Part shown: positions 40,233 to 48,345 of the stretch, in pieces | Layout: each line of letters begins with the position of its first letter | How positions within the stretch are numbered: the stretch's first letter is position 1 | Assembly: GCA_035691305.1 (NCBI GenBank) | Contig: DASSJF010000036.1 | Location: forward strand, 1 to 50,191 | Length of the DNA stretch: 50,191 nucleotides | From: a bacterium | Lineage (GTDB): Bacteria > Sysuimicrobiota > Sysuimicrobiia > Sysuimicrobiales > Segetimicrobiaceae | Reading direction: 5' to 3' | Made by a program: the position numbers and the translations under genes | The notes under the pieces: generated by a model | Told to the model about the DNA's origin: nothing | Databases searched by the model: none | Seen by the model: the letters and a program-made list of their open reading frames with translations, nothing else

Positions 40233-40247
40233 ACCTCTCCCGGGGCC

Positions 40248-42083
40248 TTACGCCGGAACGACCGGCAGGATCACCCGCGACGGCCGCGCGGCTTCGTGAA
40301 AGACGGTCTGCGTCGCGGTCTGGTACGCCTGGTCGAGCCCGAGCGGCCCGCCGGTGTTGGGGTTCACGTCGAACCGCGGGAAGTTGGACGACGAGACCTG
40401 CAGCCGGATGTTGTGCCCGCGCTTGAAGACGACGCTCGTCGGATAGAGCGTGATTGTGAACTCGTAGGGCCGGCCGGCCTCGAGCGGCTCCGGGTGCTCG
40501 CGGTCGTCGCGGTAGCGCGCGCGGATGATGGAGTCACCGATGTTGAGCTCGTAGCCGTCGGGATAATCGACGTTGGGCGGGTAGACGTCGATCAGCTTCG
40601 CGGTGAAGTCGGTGTCGGCCGCCGACGACGCCGCCCAGAGGCGGACCTCGACGGCGCCGGTCACCTCGACGTCCCGCGCGAGCGGCGGCGTGGAGAAGAC
40701 GAGGACGTCTCGCCGCGCCGACAGCGGCAGGCGGTCGCGCGCGCCGAAGACGTGCGGCCCGCCGCGCTGGTCGAAGCCGCCGCCCGGCATGATGTCGTAG
40801 CCGACGGAGATGTTGCCACCGATCGTGGGCACCGGATCCGCCGGATCGAAAACGAACCGCGACGGCGCGGCCCCCGCGGGCGGCGCCTGCGGCGCCAATC
40901 CGCCGCCCGGCTGCAGGTAGAACGGCGTGTACTCGGTCCGCGCGGGCGGCCATTCGCGCTCCGTGCGCCACCGGCCCCCGACGTCGAGTTTGCCGGAGCC
41001 CGGGACCTTGCGGCCCGAGCCGCCGCCCATCACGAAGATCTGCACCGGCGGCTCCTCGAGCAGGCCGTTCTTCGCGCCGCGCAGCACCGCGTCGAACCAG
41101 CCGAGCCGAAACCGGTCGTAGCCGAGCGGCGCGTCCGGCCCGAACTCCGCGTCGCCGGAGTGGGGCAGATCGAGGTTGGCCCCGCCGTGAATCCACGGCC
41201 CCATCACCATGCGCACCGGGCTCTTCTTGCGCCGGCTCAGTTCGACGTAGTTGGTCACGGTCGAGCGCGCGTACGAGTCGTACCACCCCCCGCAGAAGTA
41301 GACCGGCACGTCCGCGTGCCGGTCGTACAAGCCTTCGATCGAGTAGCCGGGCCGGCCGGCCCAGTACTCGTCGTAATCGCCGTGCTGCCAGATGTCGAGC
41401 AGCCACCGCTCGTACGACGGCACGTGCCGGAGCGGCGTAAGGCCCGCCTTCGGCGGGAGCCGGCCGAGCCAGGAACGCACCTCGCCCCAGGCCTGGTTCA
41501 TCGCCACGCGCGTCGCCGCGTCGGCCAACGCCTCGCGCGAGGTGGTGGCCATCATGAACGCGTAGGTCGCGAACCGCACCTCGAGCGCGCCGCCCTGGCG
41601 CATCGACGCGGTGTGGTAGTTGTGGAAGCCCATGCTGACAAACTGCGCCGCGAGCCCCGGCGGGTTGAGCGCCGCGAGGCTCGTCTGCGTGCACGACGAG
41701 TAGGACAGGCCGATCGTCGCGACGCGGCCGTCGCACCACGGCTGCGCCCGCACCCAGCCGACCGTCTCCACGCCGTCGGGGCCCTCGTTGCCGAAGGGGT
41801 AGAATTCGCCTTCCGATTCGAACCGGCCACGCACGTCCTGCAGCACGACGGCGTAGCCGTGGCTCGCGAAGTACTTCGCCGACATGACGAGCGCCGCGCC
41901 GAGCTTGTTGTACGGCGTGCGCTCGAGGATCGCCGGCCACGGTCCGGGGGCGCCCGCCGGCAGATACACGTCCGCCATGAGACGCGTCCCGTCGGACAGC
42001 CGCATGCCGGCGTGCCGCTCACATGCCACGGGGTGGGTCGGCGTGGCCCGCGGGCCCGCCTCGAACGACGGCGGCGGCGTCAT
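40248..42083 (-). CDS. CocE/NonD family hydrolase (X-Pro dipeptidyl-peptidase-like)
   Basis: This 611-residue serine hydrolase has an alpha/beta-hydrolase core with nucleophile S127 in GLSYSS, Asp in GGWYDSYA and His in GPWIHGG. It ends with a jelly-roll X-Pro dipeptidyl-peptidase C-terminal domain (VTGAVEVRLWAASSAADTDFTAKLIDVYP), as in cocaine esterase and the XPDP family. Such enzymes cut esters, amides or X-Pro dipeptides. No signal peptide is seen. The start ATG at 42083 overlaps the M19 dipeptidase stop (ATGA), and the MlrC-like gene begins 15 bp after its end. It is the third gene of the operon. Confidence 0.91.
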   Translation of the reverse strand: MTPPPSFEAGPRATPTHPVACERHAGMRLSDGTRLMADVYLPAGAPGPWPAILERTPYNKLGAALVMSAKYFASHGYAVVLQDVRGRFESEGEFYPFGNEGPDGVETVGWVRAQPWCDGRVATIGLSYSSCTQTSLAALNPPGLAAQFVSMGFHNYHTASMRQGGALEVRFATYAFMMATTSREALADAATRVAMNQAWGEVRSWLGRLPPKAGLTPLRHVPSYERWLLDIWQHGDYDEYWAGRPGYSIEGLYDRHADVPVYFCGGWYDSYARSTVTNYVELSRRKKSPVRMVMGPWIHGGANLDLPHSGDAEFGPDAPLGYDRFRLGWFDAVLRGAKNGLLEEPPVQIFVMGGGSGRKVPGSGKLDVGGRWRTEREWPPARTEYTPFYLQPGGGLAPQAPPAGAAPSRFVFDPADPVPTIGGNISVGYDIMPGGGFDQRGGPHVFGARDRLPLSARRDVLVFSTPPLARDVEVTGAVEVRLWAASSAADTDFTAKLIDVYPPNVDYPDGYELNIGDSIIRARYRDDREHPEPLEAGRPYEFTITLYPTSVVFKRGHNIRLQVSSSNFPRFDVNPNTGGPLGLDQAYQTATQTVFHEAARPSRVILPVVPA

Positions 42084-43165
42084 GCGCCCCAGGTCTGCCG
42101 CAGCACGCGCACCCAGTTGCCGTGCGCGAGCTTGGCGAGATCGGCGTCGGTGTGTCCGCGCGCCCGGAGCGCCGCCGTGAGACGCGGCAGCCCCGCGGCG
42201 TCCTTCAACTCGGCCGGCATCGTCGCGCCGTCGAAGTCAGAGCCGAGCCCGACGTGGTCGATACCCATCCGCTCGGCCATGTACTCGACGTGATCGACCA
42301 TCCGTGCGATCGGCACGTCGGTCGAGCGCTCGCCGGTCTCGCTCAGGAAGCCGACGTGGAAGTTGAGGCCGGCGATACCGCCGGAGTCCCTGATCGCGTC
42401 CATCTGCTTGTCGGTGAGGTTGCGCGCGCTCGCCGACAGCGCGTGCGCGTTCGAGTGCGTGCAGACGAGCGGCGCGGTCGAAATCTTCGCGACGTCCCAG
42501 AACCCCTTCTCGTTGATGTGCGAGAGATCGATCATCACCCGCCGCGCGTTGAGCTGGCGGACGAGCGCGCGGCCGAGGTCCGTGAGGCCCGGCCCGGTGT
42601 CCGGGCTGCTCGGGAACTTGAACGGCACGCCGGTCGCGTACCGGTTGCGCCGGCTGTGGGTCAGGCCGACCGAGCGGATTCCGGCGGCGTAGAACGTCTC
42701 GAGCGCGCGGCCGTCCGGATCGAGCGGCTCCGCCCCCTCGAAGTGCAGCAGCATCGCGAAAGTGCCCCGGTCGAGACACGCCTGGAGCTCCGCGGCGGTC
42801 CCCACCACAGCCACCCGCCCGTCGGAGGCGCTCGCGATATGCAGCAGGCGGCCGAGCAGGTCGACGGCCTGCGCCTCCGCGTACTCGAGCGACATCGGCT
42901 CCGGCCACGTGCGCTCGTCCGCGTAGCGGTTCATCGAGGACTCGAGGGTGGACGACTTGGACCGAACGTCCTCCGCCGGCGGGGCCGGATCCGGAATGTA
43001 CACGGCAAAGAAGCCGCCGCCGAGGTTGCCCTCGCGGGCGCGGGGCAGATCGATGTGGCCGCTCTCCGACCGCTCGAAGAACGACCGGCCCGTCTTGACC
43101 ATGCTGAGCACCGTATCGTTGTGCCCGTCGAAGATCGGCGGACCGTCCTGCTGGCGGGGGGTCAT
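42080..43165 (-). CDS. M19 family membrane-dipeptidase-like zinc dipeptidase
   Basis: This 361-residue renal-dipeptidase-type enzyme has its zinc site across FDGHNDTVL (His, Asp), LHFEGAEPL (bridging Glu), CTHSNAHAL (His) and IDLSHINEKGFWD (His), with the Asp in LGSDFDGATMP. These enzymes hydrolyse dipeptides with either L or D residues at the C-terminus and sometimes beta-lactams. No signal peptide or anchor is present, so it is cytoplasmic. I start at ATG 43165: it overlaps the sulfurtransferase stop (ATGA), and a longer start would add an Arg-rich shadow sequence. It fits the peptide-degradation theme of the operon. Confidence 0.92.
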   Translation of the reverse strand: MTPRQQDGPPIFDGHNDTVLSMVKTGRSFFERSESGHIDLPRAREGNLGGGFFAVYIPDPAPPAEDVRSKSSTLESSMNRYADERTWPEPMSLEYAEAQAVDLLGRLLHIASASDGRVAVVGTAAELQACLDRGTFAMLLHFEGAEPLDPDGRALETFYAAGIRSVGLTHSRRNRYATGVPFKFPSSPDTGPGLTDLGRALVRQLNARRVMIDLSHINEKGFWDVAKISTAPLVCTHSNAHALSASARNLTDKQMDAIRDSGGIAGLNFHVGFLSETGERSTDVPIARMVDHVEYMAERMGIDHVGLGSDFDGATMPAELKDAAGLPRLTAALRARGHTDADLAKLAHGNWVRVLRQTWGA

Positions 43166-44034
43166 CCGTTCCGCTCCTTCTCGCCGGCGCCGCGCGCCGC
43201 GGGATTCTCGGGATACGAGCACCAGTCGCTCCAGCTGCCGGGGTACAAGCGCGCGTCTTCGATCCCGGCTTCGTCCATCGCCAGTAGATTCTCGCACGCC
43301 GTCACGCCCGAGCCGCAGTACACCACGGCTTCCCGACCGCGGAGCCCGTCGAATCGCTCGGCCAGGGCGGCCCGCGGCCTGAGCCGGCCCTGCTCATCGA
43401 GCACCTGCACCCACGGCAGGTTGATGGCGCCCGGCACGCGGCCCGCGACGGGGTCCAACGGCTCGACCTCACCGCGGTAGCGCTCCGGCGCGCGCGAGTC
43501 GACGATGGCGGCACCGCCCTCCGCCACGAGGCGGCGTACGCCCTCGACGTCCACCGCCATCTCCGGTCTCGGACGGGGGGCGAACCGCCGGGGGGCGCGC
43601 CGCGGCAGTTCCGAGCTCACGGGCTCGCGGGCCGCGATCCACGCGGGCCATCCGCCGTCGAGTACGTGCACCCGGTCGTGTCCGAGGAAGCGCAGCATCC
43701 ACCACAGCCGGGCGGCGGGCGTCGCCGCGGTCTGCGGCGTGTCGTAGGCGACGACCGTCACAGTCCCGTCGATGCCGAGTCCGCCGAGCGTGCGGCAGAA
43801 CGTGTCCCAGTCCGGCAGCGGGTGCCGGCCCCCGTGGACCTGTCGCGGCCCGGTGAGATCCCGATCCAGATCGAGATAGGCCGCGCCCGGGATGTGGGCC
43901 TCGGCATAAGCCGCGCGGCCGGCCTCGGGCTTCGCCAGATCGAACCGGCAGTCGACGATGACGACGGCCGGGTCGTCGAGGTGCCGGGCGACCCATTGGA
44001 CGTCGGCGAGATTGCGACGCTTGGCCAGAGTCAT
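43162..44034 (-). CDS. Thiosulfate/3-mercaptopyruvate sulfurtransferase (two rhodanese domains)
   Basis: This 290-residue protein has an inactive N-terminal rhodanese domain (VVIVDCRFDLAK...AHIPGAAYLDLD) and an active C-terminal one (AAIVDSRAPERY...RVPGAINLPWV). The catalytic loop is C240-GSGVTAC, where C240 carries the persulfide. It transfers sulfur from thiosulfate or 3-mercaptopyruvate to thiols or cyanide. The CGSGVTA loop fits the MST type better than the classic CRKGVTA thiosulfate type. The start at ATG 44034 has no clear ribosome site. It is the first gene of the five-gene minus operon and may supply sulfur chemistry or thiol protection to it, which is inference. Confidence 0.92.
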   Translation of the reverse strand: MTLAKRRNLADVQWVARHLDDPAVVIVDCRFDLAKPEAGRAAYAEAHIPGAAYLDLDRDLTGPRQVHGGRHPLPDWDTFCRTLGGLGIDGTVTVVAYDTPQTAATPAARLWWMLRFLGHDRVHVLDGGWPAWIAAREPVSSELPRRAPRRFAPRPRPEMAVDVEGVRRLVAEGGAAIVDSRAPERYRGEVEPLDPVAGRVPGAINLPWVQVLDEQGRLRPRAALAERFDGLRGREAVVYCGSGVTACENLLAMDEAGIEDARLYPGSWSDWCSYPENPAARGAGEKERNG

Positions 44035-44136
44035 AATGTGTAGTCGGTTCGGCGCGGGATTCACCGCGTCCCGCCCGCGGCGTGCGCGGGCGGCTTCCTG
44101 CAGGGCGCCGGGCACACCCGGGACGAACGTCCCCGC

Positions 44137-45045
44137 ATGCCGGCCGACGCGCGCGCGGAATCCGGATCGCCCGGGTGGCACGGTATTTTCCCCTACCTCG
44201 TCTCGCCGGTGGATCCGGGCGGGCGGGTGCGCACCGGGGTGCTCGCGCGCCTCACCGAGCACCTCATCGCCCGCGGCGTGCACGGTCTCAGCCCGCTCGG
44301 CAGCACGGGAGAGTTTCCGTACCTCACGACCGCGCAGCGCGTGGAGGTGGTGCGCGCCGTGGCGGAAGCCGCGCGCGGCCGGGTGCCGGTCGTACCGGGC
44401 GTCGCCGCCTACAGCACCCACGACGCGGTGGAGCAGATCCGGCTCGTCCGCGGCGCGGGCGCGGACGGCGTGATCCTGATTCTGCAGACCTATTTCGCGC
44501 TGGCACGCGAGAGCGTGATGTCGTTCTTCGAGACGGTGGCGGAGGCGGCAGCCTGTCCGATCTGTATCTACACCAATCCGCGCCTCTTGGGGTTCGACCT
44601 CACCCCGGATCAGGTCGTCGCACTGTCGCGGACCCCGAACATCCGCTACGTCAAAGACGCCTCCGGAGAGACGGGGCGGATCCTGACGATCCTGAACCGG
44701 ACGGAGGGCCGGATCGGCGTCTTCAGCGCGTCCGCGCACGTGCCGCTGCTGGTGTTTCGCCTCGGCGGCGTCGGGTGGATGGCGGGTCCCGCCTGTCTGG
44801 TGCCGGAAGCGTGCGTCCGGCTCTACGACCTCGCCCGGAACGGGCGGTGGGAGGACGCGGAGCGCCTGCAGCGGCGGCTGTGGCCGGTCAACGAGGTCTT
44901 CCAGCGGCACGGCCTCGCCGCGTGCGTGAAAGCGGGGCTGCGGCTCCAAGGGCTGGACGCGGGCGACCCCATCGCGCCGCAGCGTCCGCTCTCCGGCGCG
45001 GCGGTCGAAGAAATCCGTGTAGCGCTCGCGGGCGCCGGGAGCTGA
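44137..45045 (+). CDS. DapA-family Schiff-base aldolase/lyase
   Basis: This 302-residue TIM-barrel enzyme is of the dihydrodipicolinate synthase / N-acetylneuraminate lyase family. The Schiff-base lysine is K173 in RYVKDASGE, the catalytic tyrosine Y145 in CIYTNP, and the carboxylate loop LSPLGSTGEF is intact. These residues show a class I pyruvate-type aldolase or lyase, but the family covers many substrates. No dap genes are nearby, so true DapA is not implied. The gene is divergent from the sulfurtransferase operon and 6 bp short of the convergent tautomerase gene. The role is probably cleavage of a keto acid in catabolism. Confidence 0.92.
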   Translation: MPADARAESGSPGWHGIFPYLVSPVDPGGRVRTGVLARLTEHLIARGVHGLSPLGSTGEFPYLTTAQRVEVVRAVAEAARGRVPVVPGVAAYSTHDAVEQIRLVRGAGADGVILILQTYFALARESVMSFFETVAEAAACPICIYTNPRLLGFDLTPDQVVALSRTPNIRYVKDASGETGRILTILNRTEGRIGVFSASAHVPLLVFRLGGVGWMAGPACLVPEACVRLYDLARNGRWEDAERLQRRLWPVNEVFQRHGLAACVKAGLRLQGLDAGDPIAPQRPLSGAAVEEIRVALAGAGS

Positions 45046-45051
45046 GACGCG

Positions 45052-45252
45052 CTACCGTTTGGCGGCACTCACCGAGAACTCCGGCGCACCCCCTTTGATC
45101 CAGTCCTCCTTCTTGACGTCTTCGAAGACCACGTCGCACGCCTCCCGCGTCGTTCCGCCGATGGTGATGAGCGCCTCGGTGATGGCCTCGGCGATTCGAC
45201 GCTTCTTCTCGAGCGAGCGGCCTTCGAACAGGGTCACGCGGACAAACGGCAT
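45052..45252 (-). CDS. 4-oxalocrotonate tautomerase family small protein
   Basis: This 66-residue beta-alpha-beta protein starts MPFVRVTLFEGRSLEKKRRIAE. After Met removal, Pro2 becomes the N-terminal proline used as base by 4-oxalocrotonate tautomerases. Length, the Arg-rich helix and the VVFEDVKKEDWIKGG end with its Trp all fit the family. Such enzymes convert enol to keto forms in aromatic meta-cleavage or degrade halogenated acids. It points away from the amidohydrolase/Rieske genes and is separate from them by 165 bp, but may share their pathway. Confidence 0.88.
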   Translation of the reverse strand: MPFVRVTLFEGRSLEKKRRIAEAITEALITIGGTTREACDVVFEDVKKEDWIKGGAPEFSVSAAKR

Positions 45253-45417
45253 ACGGCGCCTCCTCTAGCGCGGGGATCGGGCGGCCCGGGCTGCGGGCGC
45301 CCTGCAACGACAGATACCACGCGTGGCAGGCGCACGCCTGTCCCCTCCACGGAGGTTGCGCCGGGCTCGCGGCGAACCCCGCACCGTCACGTCACCCATG
45401 GCGGAGGCCGGTCTCCG
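45253..45417. other. Divergent promoter region of the tautomerase and amidohydrolase genes
   Basis: These 165 bases must drive both flanking genes. I found no clear -10 box. GGAGG near 45404-45408 lies about ten bases before the amidohydrolase start and can serve as its ribosome site. For the tautomerase, GAGGAGG lies upstream of its ATG on the minus strand. Confidence 0.4.
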
Positions 45418-46671
45418 ATGCTCAAGCGACCCGAAGAAAAAGTCCAGGAACTCCGCGAGATCACGATCAAGACCGACACGCGCGACGTCCTCGCGCACGC
45501 CGCGATCCAGGCGGAGGCGCTCGAGGACTACTTCCTCGTGGACATCGACGCCCACGTCACGGAGACGTATTTCTGGCCGGAGATCATCAGCCTGATCGAA
45601 AACGACGTGATCAGACAAATGGGCGAGGGCATGATGCAGCGGCCCGGCCAGTCGCTGGCGCTCCTCAATCAGATGCCCGGCATCATGTTCCAGAACGTCT
45701 ACGGCCGGATCCCGCACCAGCTGGCGCTGGCGGAGACCGTCGAGGGCAACGGCGGCCATCATTTCACGCAGCTCGTGCGCCGCGCGATGGACTCGATGGG
45801 CCTCGACTACCAGGTCGTCTTCCCGACGCCGATGCTGGTCCTCGGGATGCATCCCCAGGAAGACCTGGAGGTGGCGATCGGCCGTGCCTACAACCGCTGG
45901 CTGATCGAGCGGATCCTCCCCGAGGACGAGCGAATCAAGGGCCTCCTCTACCTGCCGTTCAACACGCCGCAGGCCTGCGTCGACGTGATCAACGACTTCG
46001 GCGACGCGCCCGGGGTGATCGGCTATACGGTCTGCGCCACTCGGAACAAGCCCGTGCACCACGACTCTTATATGAAGCTCTACGCGCTGATCGAGAAGAG
46101 CGGCAAGCCCCTCGCCTTCCACTCGGGCTATCACTGGGGCGACCCGTCGTTCGCGCAGCTCAACCGGTTCATCTCGATGCACAGCATTTCGTTCGTCCAC
46201 TACAGCCTGATCCACCTGACCAACTGGGTCATCAACGGCCTGCCGGAGCGGTTCCCGGGCCTCAAGCTGGTGTGGGTCGAGAGCGGCCTCGCCTGGGTGC
46301 CGTTCATCATGCAGCGGCTCGACCACGAGTTCCACATGCGGGTCTGCGAAGCGCCGGCGCTGCGGCGGCCGCCGAGCGAGTACATCCGGGAGATGTACTT
46401 CACGACGCAGCCGCTCGAGAAGACCAACATGAAGCTGCTGCAGGCGACGTTCGAGGCGGTCAACGCGGAGACGCAGCTGCTCTACGCGTCCGACTGGCCG
46501 CACTGGGACTTCGACCCGCCGACCGCGCTCACCACGATCCCGTTCCTCGGCGAGCAGGCGAAGCGCAACATCCTCGGGCTCAACGCGGCCCGCGTGTTCA
46601 ATCTCGAAGTAAAGCGGACCCGTCCGAAGGCGCGCGACGTGCTCGCCGCCCGCCGGCAGAACGGTGAGTAG
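45418..46671 (+). CDS. Amidohydrolase family protein (ACMSD-like, metal-dependent decarboxylase/hydrolase)
   Basis: This 417-residue protein has the amidohydrolase_2 fold. Metal ligands look complete: LVDIDAHVTET (Asp-x-His), His in LAFHSGYHW, and the final Asp in LYASDWPHWDFD. LVWVESGLAWVPF is the conserved barrel segment of 2-amino-3-carboxymuconate semialdehyde decarboxylase and its relatives. The first ~40 residues are an extra helical region. Family members decarboxylate or hydrolyse aromatic or muconate-type acids. The GTG of the 105-residue gene overlaps its end by 8 bp, and a Rieske gene follows. The three form one tight unit, so they very probably act together. The substrate is unknown. 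Confidence 0.9.
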   Translation: MLKRPEEKVQELREITIKTDTRDVLAHAAIQAEALEDYFLVDIDAHVTETYFWPEIISLIENDVIRQMGEGMMQRPGQSLALLNQMPGIMFQNVYGRIPHQLALAETVEGNGGHHFTQLVRRAMDSMGLDYQVVFPTPMLVLGMHPQEDLEVAIGRAYNRWLIERILPEDERIKGLLYLPFNTPQACVDVINDFGDAPGVIGYTVCATRNKPVHHDSYMKLYALIEKSGKPLAFHSGYHWGDPSFAQLNRFISMHSISFVHYSLIHLTNWVINGLPERFPGLKLVWVESGLAWVPFIMQRLDHEFHMRVCEAPALRRPPSEYIREMYFTTQPLEKTNMKLLQATFEAVNAETQLLYASDWPHWDFDPPTALTTIPFLGEQAKRNILGLNAARVFNLEVKRTRPKARDVLAARRQNGE

Positions 46672-46981
46672 CGGGATGGGCGAAGCGGCCGCCCCGGCGG
46701 ATGGCGCGGCGGACTTCGCCGCGGCGGCGGGCGCGTTCGCGGCCGCGGCGGAACGGGCGCTCGCGGCCGGCGCGGACGTCGCCTCCGCCGACATCGAACG
46801 GGCGATGAGCGCGGCGATAAAGCTCTACGCGGCGAAGACGGAGTCGGAGGAAACGCCCGCTCCCCCGGTCGCCTCGGATCGGGTGACCCCCACCGAGGTC
46901 GTCGTGGTCGTGAGCGAGATGCTCCGCGCGGTGGACGTCAGCCTGTTCGACCTCGCGATGTGGTATCGGCGGCCGAGGTGA
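46664..46981 (+). CDS. Small alpha-helical protein of unknown function (105 residues)
   Basis: I do not recognise this family. The first half is Ala-rich and helical (ADFAAAAGAFAAAAERALAAGADVASADIERAMSAAIKLYAAKTE). A Pro-rich linker follows, and then TPTEVVVVVSEMLRAVDVSLFDLAMWYRRPR. No signal peptide, cysteines or metal motif are present. The GTG start at 46664 overlaps the amidohydrolase stop by 8 bp, and the Rieske gene starts 4 bp after its end. Such packing means it is a real gene and a likely subunit or adaptor of the flanking enzymes. The Ala-rich region alone would not have convinced me. Confidence 0.72.
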   Translation: MSSGMGEAAAPADGAADFAAAAGAFAAAAERALAAGADVASADIERAMSAAIKLYAAKTESEETPAPPVASDRVTPTEVVVVVSEMLRAVDVSLFDLAMWYRRPR

Positions 46982-46985
46982 TCCA

Positions 46986-47414
46986 ATGCGGGAAGTGGTG
47001 ATCGGGAGAGTATCGGAGTTTCCGGAGTCCGGTCGCCAAGTCGTCGCCGTCGACGACGCGGAGATCGGCGTGTTCCGCGTCAACGGCCGGTTCACGGCGT
47101 TCGAGAACGTCTGCCCCCACCTGGGCGGGCCGGTCTGTCAGGGCAAGATCATCGCCCGGGTCCAGGAAGTCATCGCGGAGGACAAGACGAGCCTCGGGCT
47201 GGCGTTCTCAAAAGACCGGACGAACGTCGCCTGCCCCTGGCACGGCTACGAGTTCGACGTCGAGACGGGCCGCCACCAGGGCAATTCGCACTTCCGGCTG
47301 CGTCCCGTCAAGATCGACGTCGTCGACGGCGATCTCGTCGTGACCGTGCCGGAGCGCACGCGCGAGCGGATCGCCCGCGCCCGGCCGGCGTCTCCCGGGC
47401 GTCCCCCGGACTAA
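46986..47414 (+). CDS. Rieske [2Fe-2S] ferredoxin-like protein with a central insertion
   Basis: This 142-residue soluble protein has the Rieske cluster ligands C43-P-H45 (NVCPHLGG) and C83-PW-H86 (ACPWHGYEFD). Typical Rieske ferredoxins have about 15-17 residues between the two motifs. Here there are 37, including VQEVIAEDKTSLGLAFSKDRT, so a loop of about 20 residues is inserted. The C-terminal tail is Arg/Pro-rich. It could carry electrons to an oxygenase or act as a subunit of the amidohydrolase complex. No Rieske oxygenase alpha subunit is seen in the window. It starts 4 bp after the small helical protein gene. Confidence 0.9.
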   Translation: MREVVIGRVSEFPESGRQVVAVDDAEIGVFRVNGRFTAFENVCPHLGGPVCQGKIIARVQEVIAEDKTSLGLAFSKDRTNVACPWHGYEFDVETGRHQGNSHFRLRPVKIDVVDGDLVVTVPERTRERIARARPASPGRPPD

Positions 47415-47438
47415 CTGGCGAGCCGGCTCGGCGGCCCG

Positions 47439-48068
47439 TCAGCGCTCCCGGTCTCCCGCCGACCTCTCGCAATGCAGTGCGTTGCCCGCGTTGATGGTGA
47501 AACCGCCGAAGGACACGTACACCGGCGCCCAATAACAGAAGTCGTTTGGCTGATAAACCGTGAGCCCCTGTACGTACGTCCCGCCCACGGGAACGGTAAG
47601 CAGCAGCCCGAGTCGATCGTACAGCCAGTACTGCAGGCCGTTCAGGACGGCGCTCTGGACCGGCGGCCCCCAGGTCTGTTGCACATAGCGGACCGGAACG
47701 TTAAACGGGCGTGCGGCCTGGGCGGCGCAGTGCGGCGGCACCGACACGGGCCAGCTCTGCAGCACGTTGAGCGCGACAATGGTGTTGTCCCGCGCCATCA
47801 CGTCGAGGTTGGTGAACCGGGCGTGGGTCCACCGGTGACCCTGCAGGGTCCGGTTCTCCATCGAGCGTGGTCGGCCGTACCAGCGCTGGACGGCGTCGAG
47901 CGGCGTCCCGATCCGGACGGGACCGAGCCCGACTCCAGGAGCGAACGGGGTAGCGGGATCGCACCAGCCTTGCCCCGTCGGCACGTCTTCCGCCAACGCC
48001 GCCGGTGCGCCCGGCCCGAGAACGGCGGTCAAGGTCACGACTGCGACTGCCATTACGAGCGATCGCAT
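47439..48068 (-). CDS. Secreted protein of unknown function (209 residues)
   Basis: The product has a Sec signal peptide (MRSLVMAVAVVTLTAVLGPGAPAALA, cleavage near residue 27). The mature part contains GWCDPATPFAPGVGLGPVRIGTPLDAVQRWYGRPRSME and later VQQTWGPPVQSAVLNGLQYWLYDRLGLLLTV. Four cysteines (GWCD, PHCAA, DFCYW, LHCER) could form two disulfides. The GPVRIGTPLDAVQRWYGRP stretch recalls beta-lactamase-inhibitor-like or SmpA-like tandem folds seen in many actinobacterial secreted proteins, but I cannot assign a family. I chose ATG 48068 because a G-rich ribosome site precedes it and the signal peptide starts there. Confidence 0.78.
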   Translation of the reverse strand: MRSLVMAVAVVTLTAVLGPGAPAALAEDVPTGQGWCDPATPFAPGVGLGPVRIGTPLDAVQRWYGRPRSMENRTLQGHRWTHARFTNLDVMARDNTIVALNVLQSWPVSVPPHCAAQAARPFNVPVRYVQQTWGPPVQSAVLNGLQYWLYDRLGLLLTVPVGGTYVQGLTVYQPNDFCYWAPVYVSFGGFTINAGNALHCERSAGDRER

Positions 48069-48107
48069 GCGAGAGCCCCCTCTCCACGCCACGGACTCCA
48101 GGAATCC

Positions 48108-48113
48108 ATGCTA
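48108..48113 (-). promoter_or_regulatory. Probable -10 box of the secreted-protein gene
   Basis: On the minus strand this reads TAGCAT, about 40 bases before the ATG at 48068. The expected transcript would have a leader of roughly 30 nt containing the G-rich ribosome site. Confidence 0.45.
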
Positions 48114-48249
48114 CACCGATTCATGCCCCAAACTGACCCGCCGCCTACATAATAACGTGGTCCGCCGCGCCCGGGGTTCCCGGCCGCGAGGCCGTACCCG
48201 GGGGAGCGGCTGCCGCGGAACCCGCCTGCCGCCCGGCCCGTTCTTGGGC

Positions 48250-48255
48250 TATGAT
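48250..48255 (+). promoter_or_regulatory. Probable -10 box of the SRPBCC gene
   Basis: TATGAT is the best -10 match in the region upstream of the SRPBCC gene. A start about seven bases later gives a leader of about 84 nt that ends in a GGGGGG ribosome site before the ATG at 48346. Confidence 0.45.
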
Positions 48256-48345
48256 GGAACCACTGGCCGCGGGCGCGACGGTGGACTCCCGCGGGCCGGC
48301 CTGCGCCACGGGCAGGCGGCGCGCCCGGTATCGCGGGGGGCTTTC

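Larger units (their letters stand above)
48069..48345. other. Divergent intergenic region between the secreted-protein and SRPBCC genes
   Basis: These 277 bases carry a -10 candidate for each side: TAGCAT on the minus strand at 48108 and TATGAT on the plus strand at 48250. An open frame runs through it in phase with the SRPBCC gene, but its reading is Arg/Gly-rich and unlike protein. Nothing else was seen. Confidence 0.5.

Noticed and set aside
38721-42293. A 1190-codon open frame on the plus strand across the MlrC-like and CocE-type genes
   Set aside because: It lies antisense to two proteins with complete catalytic motifs. Its reading is rich in Arg, Ala, Gly and Pro with no domain. Very GC-rich DNA keeps such frames open by chance.
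44137-45045. Calling the DapA-family gene true dihydrodipicolinate synthase
   Set aside because: The catalytic residues are shared by the whole lyase family, and no lysine biosynthesis gene is nearby.
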